A program made the position numbers and the translations under genes. The notes beneath the pieces are model-generated. The model was not told where the DNA came from and did not search any database. It saw only the letters and a program-made list of their open reading frames with translations. Shown in pieces: positions 1 through 11,953 of a stretch of 64,000 nucleotides of DNA (its first letter is position 1; every line of letters starts with the position of its first letter). The stretch covers positions 124,001-188,000 of the forward strand of contig FWWN02000451.1 of NCBI GenBank assembly GCA_900175165.2, read 5' to 3'. The stretch comes from Rhizomucor pusillus. Its lineage: Eukaryota > Mucoromycota > Mucoromycetes > Mucorales > Lichtheimiaceae.

Positions 1-3000
1 TCCGGTTTCAAAGCTATCTTGTCCGGACCTGCCGGCGGTGTTGTAGGCTATAGTGCAACATCCTACGAGGATGGTCAAGATCCCGTCATTGGATTCGATA
101 TGGGTGGTACCAGCACTGGTGGGTTGCCTTCTAACCACAATGACCATATCAAGATGTTCTTACTTTTGTGTCGTGCCAGATGTGTCTCGGTATGGAGGCA
201 TGTTTGAGCACGTCTTTGAGACTACCACAGCGGGCATCACTATCCAGGCACCTCAGTTAGACATTAACACCGTGGCTGCAGGCGGTGGTTCCATGCTGTT
301 CTTCAAGAATGGCATGTTCGTCGTGGGTCCAGAGAGCGCAGGCGCACATCCCGGTCCTGCTTGTTACAGGTCAGTATGTTTGGATTACTTTTAGTTGACG
401 AGATTTTAGATTCAACTTTGCGTAAACAGGAAGGGGGGACCTCTCGCCGTATCCGACGCCAACTTGTACCTAGGACGGTTGTTGCCAGACTACTTTCCAA
501 AGATCTTTGGACCCACAGAAGATCAACCGTTGGATGTGGATATTGTTCGCGAAAAGTTCGCAGCTCTTGCAAAGGAAGTTAACGAAGCTAATCCAAATGA
601 GCAAAAGTCAGTGGATGAAGTAGTGTATGGTTTCATCAAGGTCGCCAATGAGACTATGTGCCGACCAATCCGCTCTCTCACGGAAGCAAAGGGTCACGAT
701 ACTAGCCATCACACACTAGCCGTCTTTGGTGGCGCCGGTGGACAGCATGGTTAGTGTGGTCGAATTGGACATTTAATGTTTCCAGCACTCAATTTGCTAA
801 CACCATCTATCTGTACAGCATGCGGTATAGCTCGAAACCTGGGTATCAGCAGAATAATATTGTATCGGCATAGTTCAATCCTATCAGCGTTTGGTCTAGC
901 GCTCGCGGACGTAGTGCATGAAGTTCAGGAACCATCGGCGGAAAACTTGAATGCTGAATCAATTCCACGTTTGAAGGAGCGAGTGCAAGCTCTCATAAAT
1001 AGCTGCAAAGAGGAGCTTGTTAACAAGCAAGGATTCCAGCCTTCAGACGTCGGCACCGAAGTGTATCTGAATTTGCGATATGAGGGTACAGACTGTGCTC
1101 TGATGACACTGCAGTCTGCTCCAGACGTCTGGGACTTTGAGGAGTCTTTTGTCAAGCTATACAAGCAAGAATTTGGTTTCACCTTGGCCGATCGAGCTAT
1201 CGTAGTAGATGATATTCGAGTGCGTGGCATTGGCCGTACTATGGGAGGCGATAAGCGACTGACACCCGATGAAGAGCTCAAGACGCTCGACATTAAAGTC
1301 GTTGATCCTTCCAAGTTGAAGGATAGCACGACATCCGTCTACTTTGAATCCGGACGTGACAATAACGTTCCTGTCTACCTTTTATCTAATTTGACCCCAG
1401 GATCCAAAGTAGAAGGTCCTGCGATTATTATTGATGCCACAGCTACCATTGTCGTTGAGCCCCTTTGCTCAGCCATTGTTACCTCGCAACACATTACCAT
1501 CACTGTTGGCAAAGGAGAGAAGAAGAAGGTTACAACCGAGCTGGAGCCTATTCAGCTATCCATCTTCTCTCACCGCTTCATGAGTATCGCGGAGCAAATG
1601 GGACGCAGTTTGCAAAAGACAGCTATCAGCACAAACATCAAGGAGCGTCTCGACTTTTCTTGCGCATTGTTTGGCGCGGATGGTGGATTGGTTGCAAATG
1701 CTCCACATATTCCTGTCCATCTGGGTGCATTGAGCCATGCTGTTATCTACCAGATGAATTATTATAAGGATGATCTGCATGAAGGCGACGTGATAATGAC
1801 GAATCATCCGGCTGCAGGCGGTTCTCATCTGCCAGGTGCATTATATTCAAATTGGAAAAGGAAGGAAAACATATTAACTCGAGATATTAAGATATCACGA
1901 TCATCACGCCTGTGTTCGACAATGGTAAGATTGTATTCTTTGTGGCTTCCCGCGCGCATCATGCCGATATTGGAGGATTGTCTGCTGGCTCTATGCCGCC
2001 ATTCTCCAAGGAACTGTACCAGGAAGGTGCAGCCATCAAGTCATTCAAGATTGTGTCGAATGGTGTGATAGACATTGAAGGCGTGAAGAAGCATTTGTAT
2101 GACATGCCTGGATCGTATCCTGGATGTTCAGGAACTCGACTGCTGCGCGATAATATTTCCGGTATGGCATTTTGAAGTTGAACCAACGGAAGGATCGATC
2201 CTTAAACTTGCGATTATCATAGATTTGAAGGCGCAGATTGCTGCAAACCAAAAGGGTATTAATCTCGTAAAAGCGCTTATTGAGGAGTATACGCTTGAGG
2301 TTGTGCAAGCATACATGCTGCATATCCGGCGCAACGCTGAAATGGCGGTACGCACGTTGCTGAAACAAGTTGTGCAAAAGCAGCAAGGCAAGGACTTGAC
2401 GGCTATTGACTATATGGACGACGGAACACCGATTTGCCTCAAGATAAGCATCGACGAGGCTACAGGAAATGCTGTCTTCGACTTTGATGGTACAGGTCCT
2501 GAGGTGTACGGTAATACCAATACACCAGAAAGTGTGTGCCACAGTGCTATTATCTACTGCGTCCGATGCCTCGTAGCCGAGGATATTCCACTGAACTCTG
2601 GATGTCTCGAGCCTATTGATATCCGCATACCCGAAAAGTCTATTCTCCGGCCCTCCGAGACGAGCGCTGTCGTCGGTGGCAACGTATTGACGAGTCAGCG
2701 TATCGTGGATGTGGTCCTCAGAGCTTTTGAAGCGTGTGCTGCCAGTCAGGGTGACTGCAACAACTTGACGTTTGGCAAAAACGATGTATCCAAAGGCAGT
2801 GCTAATGGTTGGGGTTACTATGAAACGATTGCAGGGGGTATGAAATACATCTGTTGCCTGTCCACACTTGGATCTAAACGGCTATCGTTTCTGTTTGCAA
2901 TACATAGGACACGGCGCCGGTCCCGGTTGGCATGGCCAAGATGGCGTACACACGGTATGAACATTTATTAAGTGATTTTCTTGCAATTGACGATCATAGA

Positions 3001-3548
3001 CTCAATGGATCCATGTTTACAGCATATGACAAATACTAGAATCACTGACCCGGAAATTTTCGAACGGCGTTATCCAGTCTTGCTACGAGAGTTTTCTATC
3101 CGACAAGGTAAAATCCAGACGACATGAGCCTAGCGCCTGAGCTGAATATTCATTGTGATGCAAAGGTTCGGGAGGCGACGGGCAATACCGTGGAGGCAAT
3201 GGAGTTATCAGAGACATTGAATTCTTGGAGGATGGCATTGAAGTTTCCATCTTGTCAGAACGTCGCGTGTTCCGACCTTACGGCTTGAAAGGCGGCGAAG
3301 ACGGTCTACCTGGACTCAATCTGTGGATACGCCATGTGGGCGACAGGGTCCAAACACTAAATCTTTCGGGTAAGAATACCGCAAGATTTGGCAAGGGCGA
3401 TCGCATCGTTATCCAGACACCAGGAGGAGGTGGCTACGGAAGCTGCAAGGATGGTGTAACCAGCGAGCAATCGACATACAAGCGGATAGCAGTTGTGAAA
3501 GCCGGAGGAAGTCTAGATGCATACCGCGCCATGTCTGAGAGTGCATGA
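1..3548 (+). CDS. OXP1: ATP-dependent 5-oxoprolinase, 3' part (5' end outside window)
   Basis: Hydrolyses 5-oxo-L-proline to glutamate using ATP (glutathione/gamma-glutamyl cycle), in the cytosol. The frame is open from base 1 ([16 protein letters not shown]), so the N-terminal part lies to the left. Exons read 1-118, 180-369, 430-749, 819-1835, 1892-2161, 2223-2837, 2908-2954, 3023-3107 and 3166-3548, all with GT-AG borders and consistent phase. HyuA-type motifs: [37 protein letters not shown]. HyuB-type half: [26 protein letters not shown], then [20 protein letters not shown] and GGGGYG near the end. The order (HyuA then HyuB in one chain) is that of eukaryotic OXP1 rather than separate bacterial hydantoinase subunits. 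No internal stop remains after splicing. Family assignment is firm; only the 5' end is missing. Confidence 0.93.
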
Positions 3549-4697
3549 GATGCCCAAACTTTGACAAGATAGCAGATGGTTTTGATGATAATGAGAATAA
3601 ATAGGAGCGTTATCTCTAGACAAATCTTAACATTCCCATCATCAACCTGTGCTGACCACATGATCCCAAAGATTGAAAGATAAGCGCGTCCTCTTGCGAG
3701 ATCTACTCCTCAGCTGTCAGACTTCCGTAGAAAAGTATGGAAAAATTGATAACAAGGATGAGAGGAGAATCTGTCAATGAAGAATATTTGCGAGACCGTT
3801 CTTGCCCCTATCCCGCGGGGCACACACACACCACCCACACACACACATCGCTTTGAGGAAGCTATATCTGACTGATCCAGACAGACAAGTTGTGCATGGA
3901 GGCTCATTAAGGGACATTGTATCCCACAGAGATCCTAAACTATCAATAGATAGAGAGAGAGAATGGGAGAGAGTCAAAGTAACGTGGATGAAAAGCGCAA
4001 TGTGATTGGTATTTGTGAAATGCATCGTGGTGAAAAGCGACTGCCTGCTAGATCCATGTGTAAACGGTCAGATTGTTGTCCATATTTACAGTGACTATGA
4101 CAAAACCGGCACGACACAGAGTCGTAATAATTTGCAAACATTCAACCAGTGAATAGTAAAAAGGAAATCGCAGGGGTTGACCTCGGTTGACGTTATTGTA
4201 GAATATGCTTTGCTCAGTGGTCACATGTCCCATGTAAACTAACGTGATCTCTTGATTGAGAGCAAGTCACCCTTACAAGGTTTGCAAAGCAATAAGCGGT
4301 GATAAGCAGAAAAGAGAAACTAAAGGCCGATGCAAAGTCATCCGCTCATCATCTCCTTTCGTGCCTGGGTTGTCCACGTGATGTTATGGCACACAATATG
4401 TCATTTAAACTTCAGGTTTTTCCATGGTCATGGTACCAATCTGTGTTTTTGTTTTTAATGTTTGTGTAAATGCTGAGAGAGTAGGCATGAGATTAAGTTA
4501 CAATACAAAGACACGCAACAGGAATAGAGAGAAAGAAAGAGAGTGCCTGCCTGCTCGACGAAATTGAGATGGTATACAGAAACAAGGCAAAAGAGGCGCG
4601 GTATTAAGACTAGTAGGAGATGAAGGGGGGCGAGGGAGGACAATAGCGTGCGGAGAGTAAAGGTAATGTAAAGCAGTGGATAATCATGTATAAGCAT
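3549..4697. other. intergenic region with simple repeats
   Basis: No convincing coding exon. It holds the 3' flank of the 5-oxoprolinase gene, a CA-rich microsatellite at about 3821-3847 and GA-rich runs near 3949-3976 and 4527-4543. Short frames here have no recognisable product. Confidence 0.5.
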
Positions 4698-5710
4698 TTA
4701 TGCGGCGCCGATGGTGTTGATCATTCTGTATGGATCGCCGGGGTTTACGGTCGCATTTTCCAGCTCCAATAGGAGTTGCGTGTGTCCTCGCTGGTTGGTA
4801 GCCGCTTGGATGACAACCTCGACGAACAATGGAAACTGTTGGAAAAATTCTTCCATGTCTTGTGTAATTAAGGGTTGACCATCCTCCAGCTGGTGATAAG
4901 TGTATACATGACCCGTCCGGATCTTGACAAGCACCTTGGAGAGTCCTGAGAATGAATGTTTCTTGAGCTTGTCGAATATCTCCTCCGCAACGTACTCTAC
5001 GTTTTCTTCGAGGATGGGTAATAACTCGTCGTTTGTGTTGTTGTACAATTTATCTTCAAGCCATTCTTCAAACACTCGGGATATCTGCGACGTCGTTTTG
5101 TTTGTGCCTAATGTTGGTAACTAAAAAGGTAGCATGTCAGTGGAGAGGCAAGACAGAAAACCTTAAACAAAGAGAGGGGAGGAAGAAGAATAATAGTAAA
5201 CATACAGAGATAAAACGGTTCCCACCATCCATGAAATAGGTAGTACGCTGCTGTGCAACAAGTTCGTCGACATCCTCGCTCATCGGCGTTAAGAGATCAT
5301 CAATGTCTGTGCCTCCAGTTGCGGATGTTTCGTCGTCAGAATCATGATATGTGACGCTCATCATGTCTGGAGGAAGAGATGGTGTCTTTTGTGATGGGAT
5401 TGGGAGTGAGGAAGTATCTAAGTACAACGAGAAAGTTAACATCTGTCCATGGATGTACGTTCTAGCAGTCTAGCGATATACCCATGCTACTGCGGCGGTC
5501 AACCAGCATTTCCAAAAAATTTGGATTGGGGTGAAAGGGATGACCACAACGCACACTCACACCGCTCTTAAATATTGGGCCTATCCTCGGATCTGCCGGA
5601 ATTTTGTGCCCGCTTTTCTCGCATGTTCGTATACTTCTTCCAATGGCCCCCCACCGGACCACTTGTAACTCTAAAATGATCCACACTTTATCGCCTGTCC
5701 ATCCCTGCAT
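4698..5710 (-). CDS. unrecognised acidic protein, three exons
   Basis: I do not recognise this protein. Exons read 5561-5710, 5206-5442 and 4698-5120, joined in phase 0 across introns with GTGAGT and GTATGT donors and CAG/TAG acceptors. The ATG at 5710 begins MQGWTGDKVW; an in-frame stop lies just upstream, so this is the start unless another exon exists. The middle exon is acidic and disordered (YHDSDDETSATGGTDIDDLL). The last exon is probably helical, with EEWLEDKLYNNTNDELLPIL, a stretch with K/R-flanked beta-like sequence (LVKIRTGHVYTYHQLEDG) and a hydrophobic FPLFVEVVIQAA segment. No signal peptide or membrane segment is visible. It sits tail to tail with the 5-oxoprolinase gene. Function unknown; structure confidence is good, identity low. 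Confidence 0.65.
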
Positions 5711-5968
5711 TTCTTCATCGATTTGCCGCTACTTGTGTAATTCTCTTTATAGAAGCAAATTTTTTTTCCTTTCCTCGTGTGAGAGAGTGTGTGCGCATTT
5801 TGCTGTTGACTCGCTCACCCCACCCCTCTTTCCTCATTTGAGAATGTCATGGAAAAGCAAGACTTATCAAGATCCCACATGACTCAGGAGAAATTATTGT
5901 TATGCTGCTTGCCTTTTGACAATAAGTCCCACCTTCAACAAAAATTGGTATCTTTCTTTTTCTCAACG

Positions 5969-7573
5969 TCATTTTTTCGCTGGCTGTCCTCCAACGACAA
6001 ACAGTAGTACACAGCTAATCACTAAAATCGAGCCAAAGCCCTTGTAAACAGTGAAACCTAGCAATGGAAGCACAAGGATGGTAACCACCGATGAGAAAAA
6101 AGGGACAAACAGAACTTCGCAGAAAAATGCTAAACTCACACTGTGCAGAATCTGTAGTGCAAAACCACGCATGGCTCAAGATATACACCAGAATGGCCCG
6201 CAAACCTTGCAAAATACCTGTTGCCACCTGGGAATGTTGCCAACTTAGCAAACTGATAACCAGCAACAACGCAAACCCGTGAGGGAAATGCTTTGTCTCC
6301 TTTGCTTACATTGCCCGTACGCTCAATAAGCTCGTAGTAATTCCAGGAGTGGAGAGCGTTGCTCACAGTGACGAAGGCGTACATGCTCAAAACCTCTGCG
6401 TTGCTGACCTCGTCGTGCACATGGATCAGCTGATCGAAACGGGGTAAAGTGTACACGGCCACCCAGATAAGCGACAAAGCTGTGGAGTACAGGCCGGACA
6501 TGAAACAGACACGCGCCGGCAGAGGCGGTGGGACCTGCCTAGACAGAATGTGGTCCGAGTACACATAGAGGCACGCTAAATCACGGATTTGTTTTCAGTA
6601 AGGACCAGACCAACGTGTGAGGCTTGGTACGGTGACACTTGCCATAGAAAAATGTGCCGCAAATGGTAAGAATGGTACCCAGCATCAAAACTGCTGCGTG
6701 TTTCTTATCGCCGTCGTCCTCCTCCAAGCCGAAATTACCAAACGAACTCAATGCCAGTCCTGCACTGGAACCGAAAATTGCAACCCATTGTAGTTTTGTC
6801 ATCGTTCGGCCCATAAAGAAATAAGTCAGGATGGCGCACCATATGACGATGCTGCTGTAAATGACCTGGTACATCTATTGCAACCCGCAGCAAAAACATA
6901 AAGCCAGTTTAGCAATAGCAGCCACCAATAACAAAGCGCATCACGCTCCATAAGAAACCATCAATGCCAAATTCTTGGATTTTTACCCCGCTGCCGATTG
7001 CAAAGAATCCCATTGTTACGCAAAAGTTGGCCAGCACATCGAGTACAGACAAGCGAAACACGGATTTGTGCTGAACTGGTCCGTCCGAGACTTCTTTTTG
7101 CTGCACCGGTTGCTCTGCATCCTCCTTTCCCAGGTCTTCCATGCTTATCCGATCCGCTGTCTGATTTCTAGAATCAATATCACCCTTCTTGGCGCACATG
7201 ACTTTAAAATACGCCTGTTTTCATGCTTACAAGATCCTCTGTCGACTCGTTCGTTGCAACGCTCGTGTAGCTTGCTGATTTCTTCTTGCTCGAAAGTATC
7301 AGGGGTATAAAAGCACCAACGAGGACCGTTCCAACATATTGCGCCAGTTGCGTCAAGTTGCTATCGGCCGCTACACATTGTCTCCGTATTAATATCTTTG
7401 ACAGCAGCAACCGACGACTGCCCTTATTTGCCATTTTAACAGAACATACTGGCAGCTCCCTTGTAAAATATCCACTGCACGGCGAGCGTGGTGCCCACTC
7501 CTGTCAGGAGAAAGCAAAGTTGATGTGCAAATGTGTATGATTTGCCACGATCGAGACATGGCAAGCTCGTCAT
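5969..7573 (-). CDS. putative DMT-superfamily (SLC35-like) membrane transporter
   Basis: A polytopic membrane protein with about ten hydrophobic segments in several exons. The ATG at 7573 opens MTSLPCLDRGK; the first exon ends in TGVGTTLAVQWIFYKGAA, a typical first helix of SLC35F-type carriers, with a donor at 7449. A hydrophilic, charged stretch follows (EDLGKEDAEQPVQQKEV). Later helices include VLANFCVTMGFFAIGSG, VIYSSIVIWCAILTYFF, LQWVAIFGSSAGLALSSFG, and a C-terminal pair ending GGQPAKK. The SLC35-like QVIYSSIVIWCAIL and SAQCF segments support a drug/metabolite transporter fold. Substrate cannot be inferred: nucleotide sugars, thiamine or others are possible. The exact first two intron borders are the least certain part; one proposed intron is only 43 nt. 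Confidence 0.72.
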
Positions 7574-8119
7574 CGTGTCAGGGACGTCGAGCAAAAAGGC
7601 GGAGGAGAAAATTTGGGAACAACTACAGATTCTATGTGGAGCTAGTTTATATACGAACCCTGTTTATTTATTGGTTCCAAGGTTTTCAGGAGCATATGTA
7701 CCAAAGTGAGCGGCATTGTACATGCTAGGTAGGACACGTTGCTGTTCCCAACCAACGCAGTATGTACAAGGCGTATTGATCGTCACCCGTCTCGGCGTCG
7801 TTGTTATCAGGACTTATCAGCGGAGCAAAATCGAGATCGTGGTTACATTCTCTTTATCCAGGCATGGATACTTGAAGATCATTTGGTAACACACAATTTG
7901 TCAACACTGACTTGGGTTTCACCTTGAGCCTTAAAAGGTATCAATCATAGAAAGACACTCGACAAGGTCTTGTTTGCTAATGTTTACATTCTCGGCGTCA
8001 CAATCCTTCAATGACAATTTCGCAGTAATATATCATCCAGGATAGATGTGGAGAGGATAACTAAGCTTTAGGCAGAACCAATTCATAAATGATTTACATT
8101 ATATTATATTATCAGCAGT

Positions 8120-8835
8120 CTAGTGTTTTTGAGGAGCAAGGACAAACTTGTATGCCAAGGCACCAGCTACCACAAGGGCAGGAAGGATGACACGCCATGC
8201 GCTGCTGAAATTACCGAGCAGTTTAGAGTTACTGTACTTTGATCGCATGTAAATAACTGTGCAACTTACGATCCTTTGGGCTGTTCAGGCAATTCACCGG
8301 CGCGGATCGAAGAGTAGTTCTGCTCAGTCTTGCGAGCCTACAGAATCCTGCATGAAAACGCATGCCGCAAAGTGAATGCACCCCTAGACAAATTTACGGC
8401 GTCGTACCTTCTCTTCAAGCTCACCGACATAGTACTTTTCCAAAATTTCGCGGGCCTCGTCAGAGTGACCGATATCCTCGAATGCCTCAGTGGCATCCTT
8501 GCCTGGCATCATACCCAGGTAAATAACCGGAGATTAACTACACAGCTTTCTTATTGATTTACCTGCTTCGTCCAGCAAGACCTCCTCGCCTGTTATCCCA
8601 CGTTATCATTGAGCCACAAAGAATACCCGGTAAAACCTAGCAATTCCATAAACTTACCACCAGGGTGCTGCAACAAGAATTAGTACGTGACTTTTGTTTG
8701 CGCCCCTTCCACGCAACCTCTTACCTCCTGAATGAATTCGGTGACATTGTAGACCTTGTTGTGAATAATGACCCACAAGTCGTTTCTGGTGTTGTGCTTG
8801 GAGATTTCGTCGAGGGTGTAGACTGTGGCAGACAT
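8120..8835 (-). CDS. CYB5: cytochrome b5
   Basis: Tail-anchored haem protein of the ER or outer mitochondrial membrane that passes electrons to desaturases, hydroxylases and sterol enzymes. Starting at ATG 8835 ([15 protein letters not shown]), the haem domain reads [17 protein letters not shown], then the axial-ligand motif [13 protein letters not shown], then [16 protein letters not shown] with the second axial His. A linker ([17 protein letters not shown]) leads to a C-terminal hydrophobic anchor, [19 protein letters not shown], with a short basic lumenal tail. There are at least six exons; the HPGG motif is carried by a 10-nt microexon flanked by GTAAGA/GCAG and GTAAGT/CAG borders. Length, about 130 residues, fits the family. 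The 5' neighbour on the same strand is the transporter; nothing suggests a functional link. Confidence 0.93.
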
Positions 8836-10274
8836 TGTTCAAAGAGTTGGGGGTGTAATAAAGTGAAAGAGAGTAAAAGAACGGACCAAGCGCCCGACCA
8901 TATTTTTCAACACGCTTCACATGGCCCGAAAAGCCCGTGAGGGTCGGAAGTTCTGTTTTGCCTGCCCCACCTGTTGCACGAGCTTACGCTAAGAATTTTA
9001 CAACAAAGATGGGAACTATCCCTTTGTGTGTCCTCGCGTATCCACATACGTGGTTGCCTAGTAACGCTACCATCTTATACAACAGAAAGTCTTTGGAACA
9101 ACAAATATTATTGATGAACGCGGTGGCCGGTGGGGAGTTGGCGTGACAAAAAAAAGTTGCCCCTCTGGAAGCACAAAGAATCTGCTGTCAAAAATTGTTG
9201 GCTACTCTTCTTCCCCATTCAAAAGCGCGCAACTTTGTACTTGCAGTAACTTCAAGTTCTTTGTTACCGATAAAGCCCTAAGCTTATGCAAGCTCTGTAT
9301 AATGTAATACTATCGTGATACGACTCTGAGCTCGTTACGCTGCTGCTCTGCACGAACCCTTTGAGGCTGCGGTGCGGACCAAGACTTTCTTTTGCAAATG
9401 CACAGGAGCAGCTGTAATTCTCCAACGACCAGCCTCAGCTAGGAACATCGTGTAGCTGCTTCGATGGATATCTAATAAAGTGCGCTATGTATTTTATCTG
9501 CTGTTGAGCAAGCGAATTAAGTCAAGAAAGTGAAGTTAAAATATCCAAGACCGATGGTCCGACGTGTCCGGATACATGAATTTCGATAGAGATTCCGGCA
9601 ATAATCACGAACGACAATGGATCTTTTGCAACATATTCTCTCTACTGTTTGTTGATGAACACTTTGAGCTGGTAAAGCACCTATTGAGCTAGCTTTTGTC
9701 CTAAGTTGCAGCAAAATACAAAAGTTCTTAATAGCATAAAGTGCCATTGCGTACTCGCTTATGACAGACAGCTAGCTTCCCAAGGTGCTCCACAATACAA
9801 AGCATTCTTTAATTAGAAATTGACTTCAAATAGGTCGTCCTGATTTTGAACTTACCAGACAAAAGTCGTACGTTCAATATATTGATATAAGCTTACAATA
9901 GAAGATTAGCGGTGCAGATCATTAAGATCGAAATGATCTTCTCTAATCAATTATATCAATCAGACAGTGTGTATTCAGGATATGATCTAGGATGAATTCT
10001 TTGGATGACGTTTAATTATTCAGGTGTTGGCTATATCATATTGGCCATACTGAAATTATGACATACGTTGGAAAGTAGATTTCTTGTTTGGGGGATTTAT
10101 GTGACGAATGAAGCGTGCATGGCGGGCGATCGAGAATAGGCAGAGCAAACGATACTTTGCAAGGTCCATAGATCATTGCTGTTGTCCAAATACAATAAAG
10201 CTGTGTCCATTAATTTTTTCCGTTTTCAGGTGCTTTGGAGCTATTGAAATGCGTATTTCGGCATGACTCTGAGT
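8836..10274. other. gene-poor region, nothing recognised
   Basis: About 1.4 kb between cytochrome b5 and the zinc-knuckle microgene. All frames are short and broken, and no domain, tRNA or repeat could be recognised. The part next to 8835 should hold the cytochrome b5 promoter. Confidence 0.4.
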
Positions 10275-10558
10275 TCACTTTGACTTTAGCAAGCTGCAGG
10301 TTTTCCTATTGTGTCCGTACTACAAACACAAAGAAGAACAAGTCTTAGTTGAGTATATCTTGCATACAAGTCGCCAAGCAACCTCTCGTTTACACCCACA
10401 TACCTGCCCGCAGTGATCGCTAATAGAAGGAAGTAAGGCAAAAAAGAAGAAAGAAATAATCCGTTATTATCTGATGGACAGGATGCTTGAATTTTTTCTT
10501 TTTTTTTTACCTACCATTGACCTCCAGTCAGATTGATGGGTTTGACAGGTGGCGGCAT
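10275..10558 (-). CDS. 34-residue CCHC zinc-knuckle microprotein, three exons
   Basis: A very small spliced gene. Exon 1 is 10515-10558 (ATG, MPPPVKPINLTGGQ), exon 2 is a 16-nt microexon 10404-10419 (CDHCGQ), and exon 3 is 10275-10319 (YGHNRKTCSLLKSK, stop TGA). Donors are GTAGGT and GTATGT; acceptors are TTAG and GTAG. The spliced length is 105 nt, exactly 35 codons. The joined sequence gives a perfect C-x2-C-x4-H-x4-C zinc knuckle at residues 15, 18, 23 and 28, and each of its three parts sits in a different exon. Reading straight through gives a stop after residue 15, so the motif exists only after splicing. Zinc knuckles of the GHNRKTC type bind nucleic acid or protein in plant MYB-related and MULE/FAR1 proteins; here nothing else is attached. 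Its role is unknown. Confidence 0.68.
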
Positions 10559-11953
10559 AGTAATATGATATCTACAGAAGCGAATTGAATCTTGAATGAA
10601 GCTCAGGTTTTGCCAGGGATCATTTCTTTATATATGTTCGAGAGCTTCCATCTCCACACACAAGGATGAAACGGAGGAATAAAAACAAATAATTCTGCAT
10701 CCCGTCATCTCCCTCCAATCCGTAACAATGCTATATCTTCCCCGCATTATTTACCGGACAATAACGACAGTAAAGAGATAACTCTAACAAAGATAAACGC
10801 GAGGGCAGGGGAGGGAGATTAAAATAATGTCAAACTCCATGTGGTCTATACAGATAGCAGACTCCAAATCTTCAATTTCTGTACATATATATATGTGTGT
10901 GGAAGTATGCGAGCATGACAACTTTGCTGTTGCTGCTGTGACATAAGTGCCAACCACGCGTGACATTGCGACGGCACATGAACTGGGTTCTCAGCATCGG
11001 TGGTTAAGCTTCGCTCATCCGTACGGTCTTCCGTGACTTACCGCATTCCGCTTGGTCCATGCCTGCATCTTTAGACTATAAGCATCGCCTCCTTATTCAC
11101 TAATATTGTATGCCTCTCAATTGGATTATATTGCCATCTAATACTCTATATCAGCGCCCTTAGAGCTTGTTAGCTGAGACTTAGTTGACTTGGGTATACC
11201 GGATATTTGTGAAGCACTCAAAGTTATGCTTCTTCCGAAGCCGAAGGCGTAGGCGTAACACATCCTGAAACGAAATGTCAAGAGTCTGCTGATAAGGTTT
11301 GGCTTCAAAACGCCTGCATCAAGCCAATGAGAATCTCCTCTCTTGCTTTGACATTTCACTCATCGACTGGTTAACTGGTTATATTGTTTTTGTTGTTTCG
11401 CAACACAGCCATGTACCCACTTCGTGAAAATTATCTGGAACTGTTTACCCTCTCCCTGGGCATTTCCTGAACACTCATTTCCCACACGCATTGCATCCAC
11501 AGAGCAACCTTTGTTGTAATCTCTGATGTATCGTTCTGTTAAACCGTTTGACAGGTTGTTCTGCATATGGATCAATTCAAGGATCTTCCATCGCCATCTT
11601 CCTCTGTTTAGTCGCATTTTTTTGCCTGTGTGATTAGCTTTTCTGCAATGCTCACTCCTAGTATTACTAATGTAAATATTTCGTTCTAGTATCAAGTTTT
11701 GACCGAAGAGCATGAATAAACCTGGAAAAAGTAGTTCCGTAGTGACAATAGAAAACCATTATACCTTTAATCCCAATCCATCTCAGGGCTGGATAATAGG
11801 CCCGCCCCTCGTTTTTCTCCGCAGTGCCAAGATCGGGATTGTCGTTACACACGCCAGGTACGACAATGGCTATTTTTGGCGATCATTCAAGCAAATGAAT
11901 TCTACTGTGCCGCGCGAGCCTCTTGCCGAACACTCTTCCCTTGTTCTTTTGGA
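10559..11953. other. gene-poor region, nothing recognised
   Basis: Upstream of the zinc-knuckle gene on one side and of the M50B-like protease on the other. Only short overlapping frames occur and none has a recognisable product. A GT/AT-rich run lies near 10885-10900. Confidence 0.4.
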
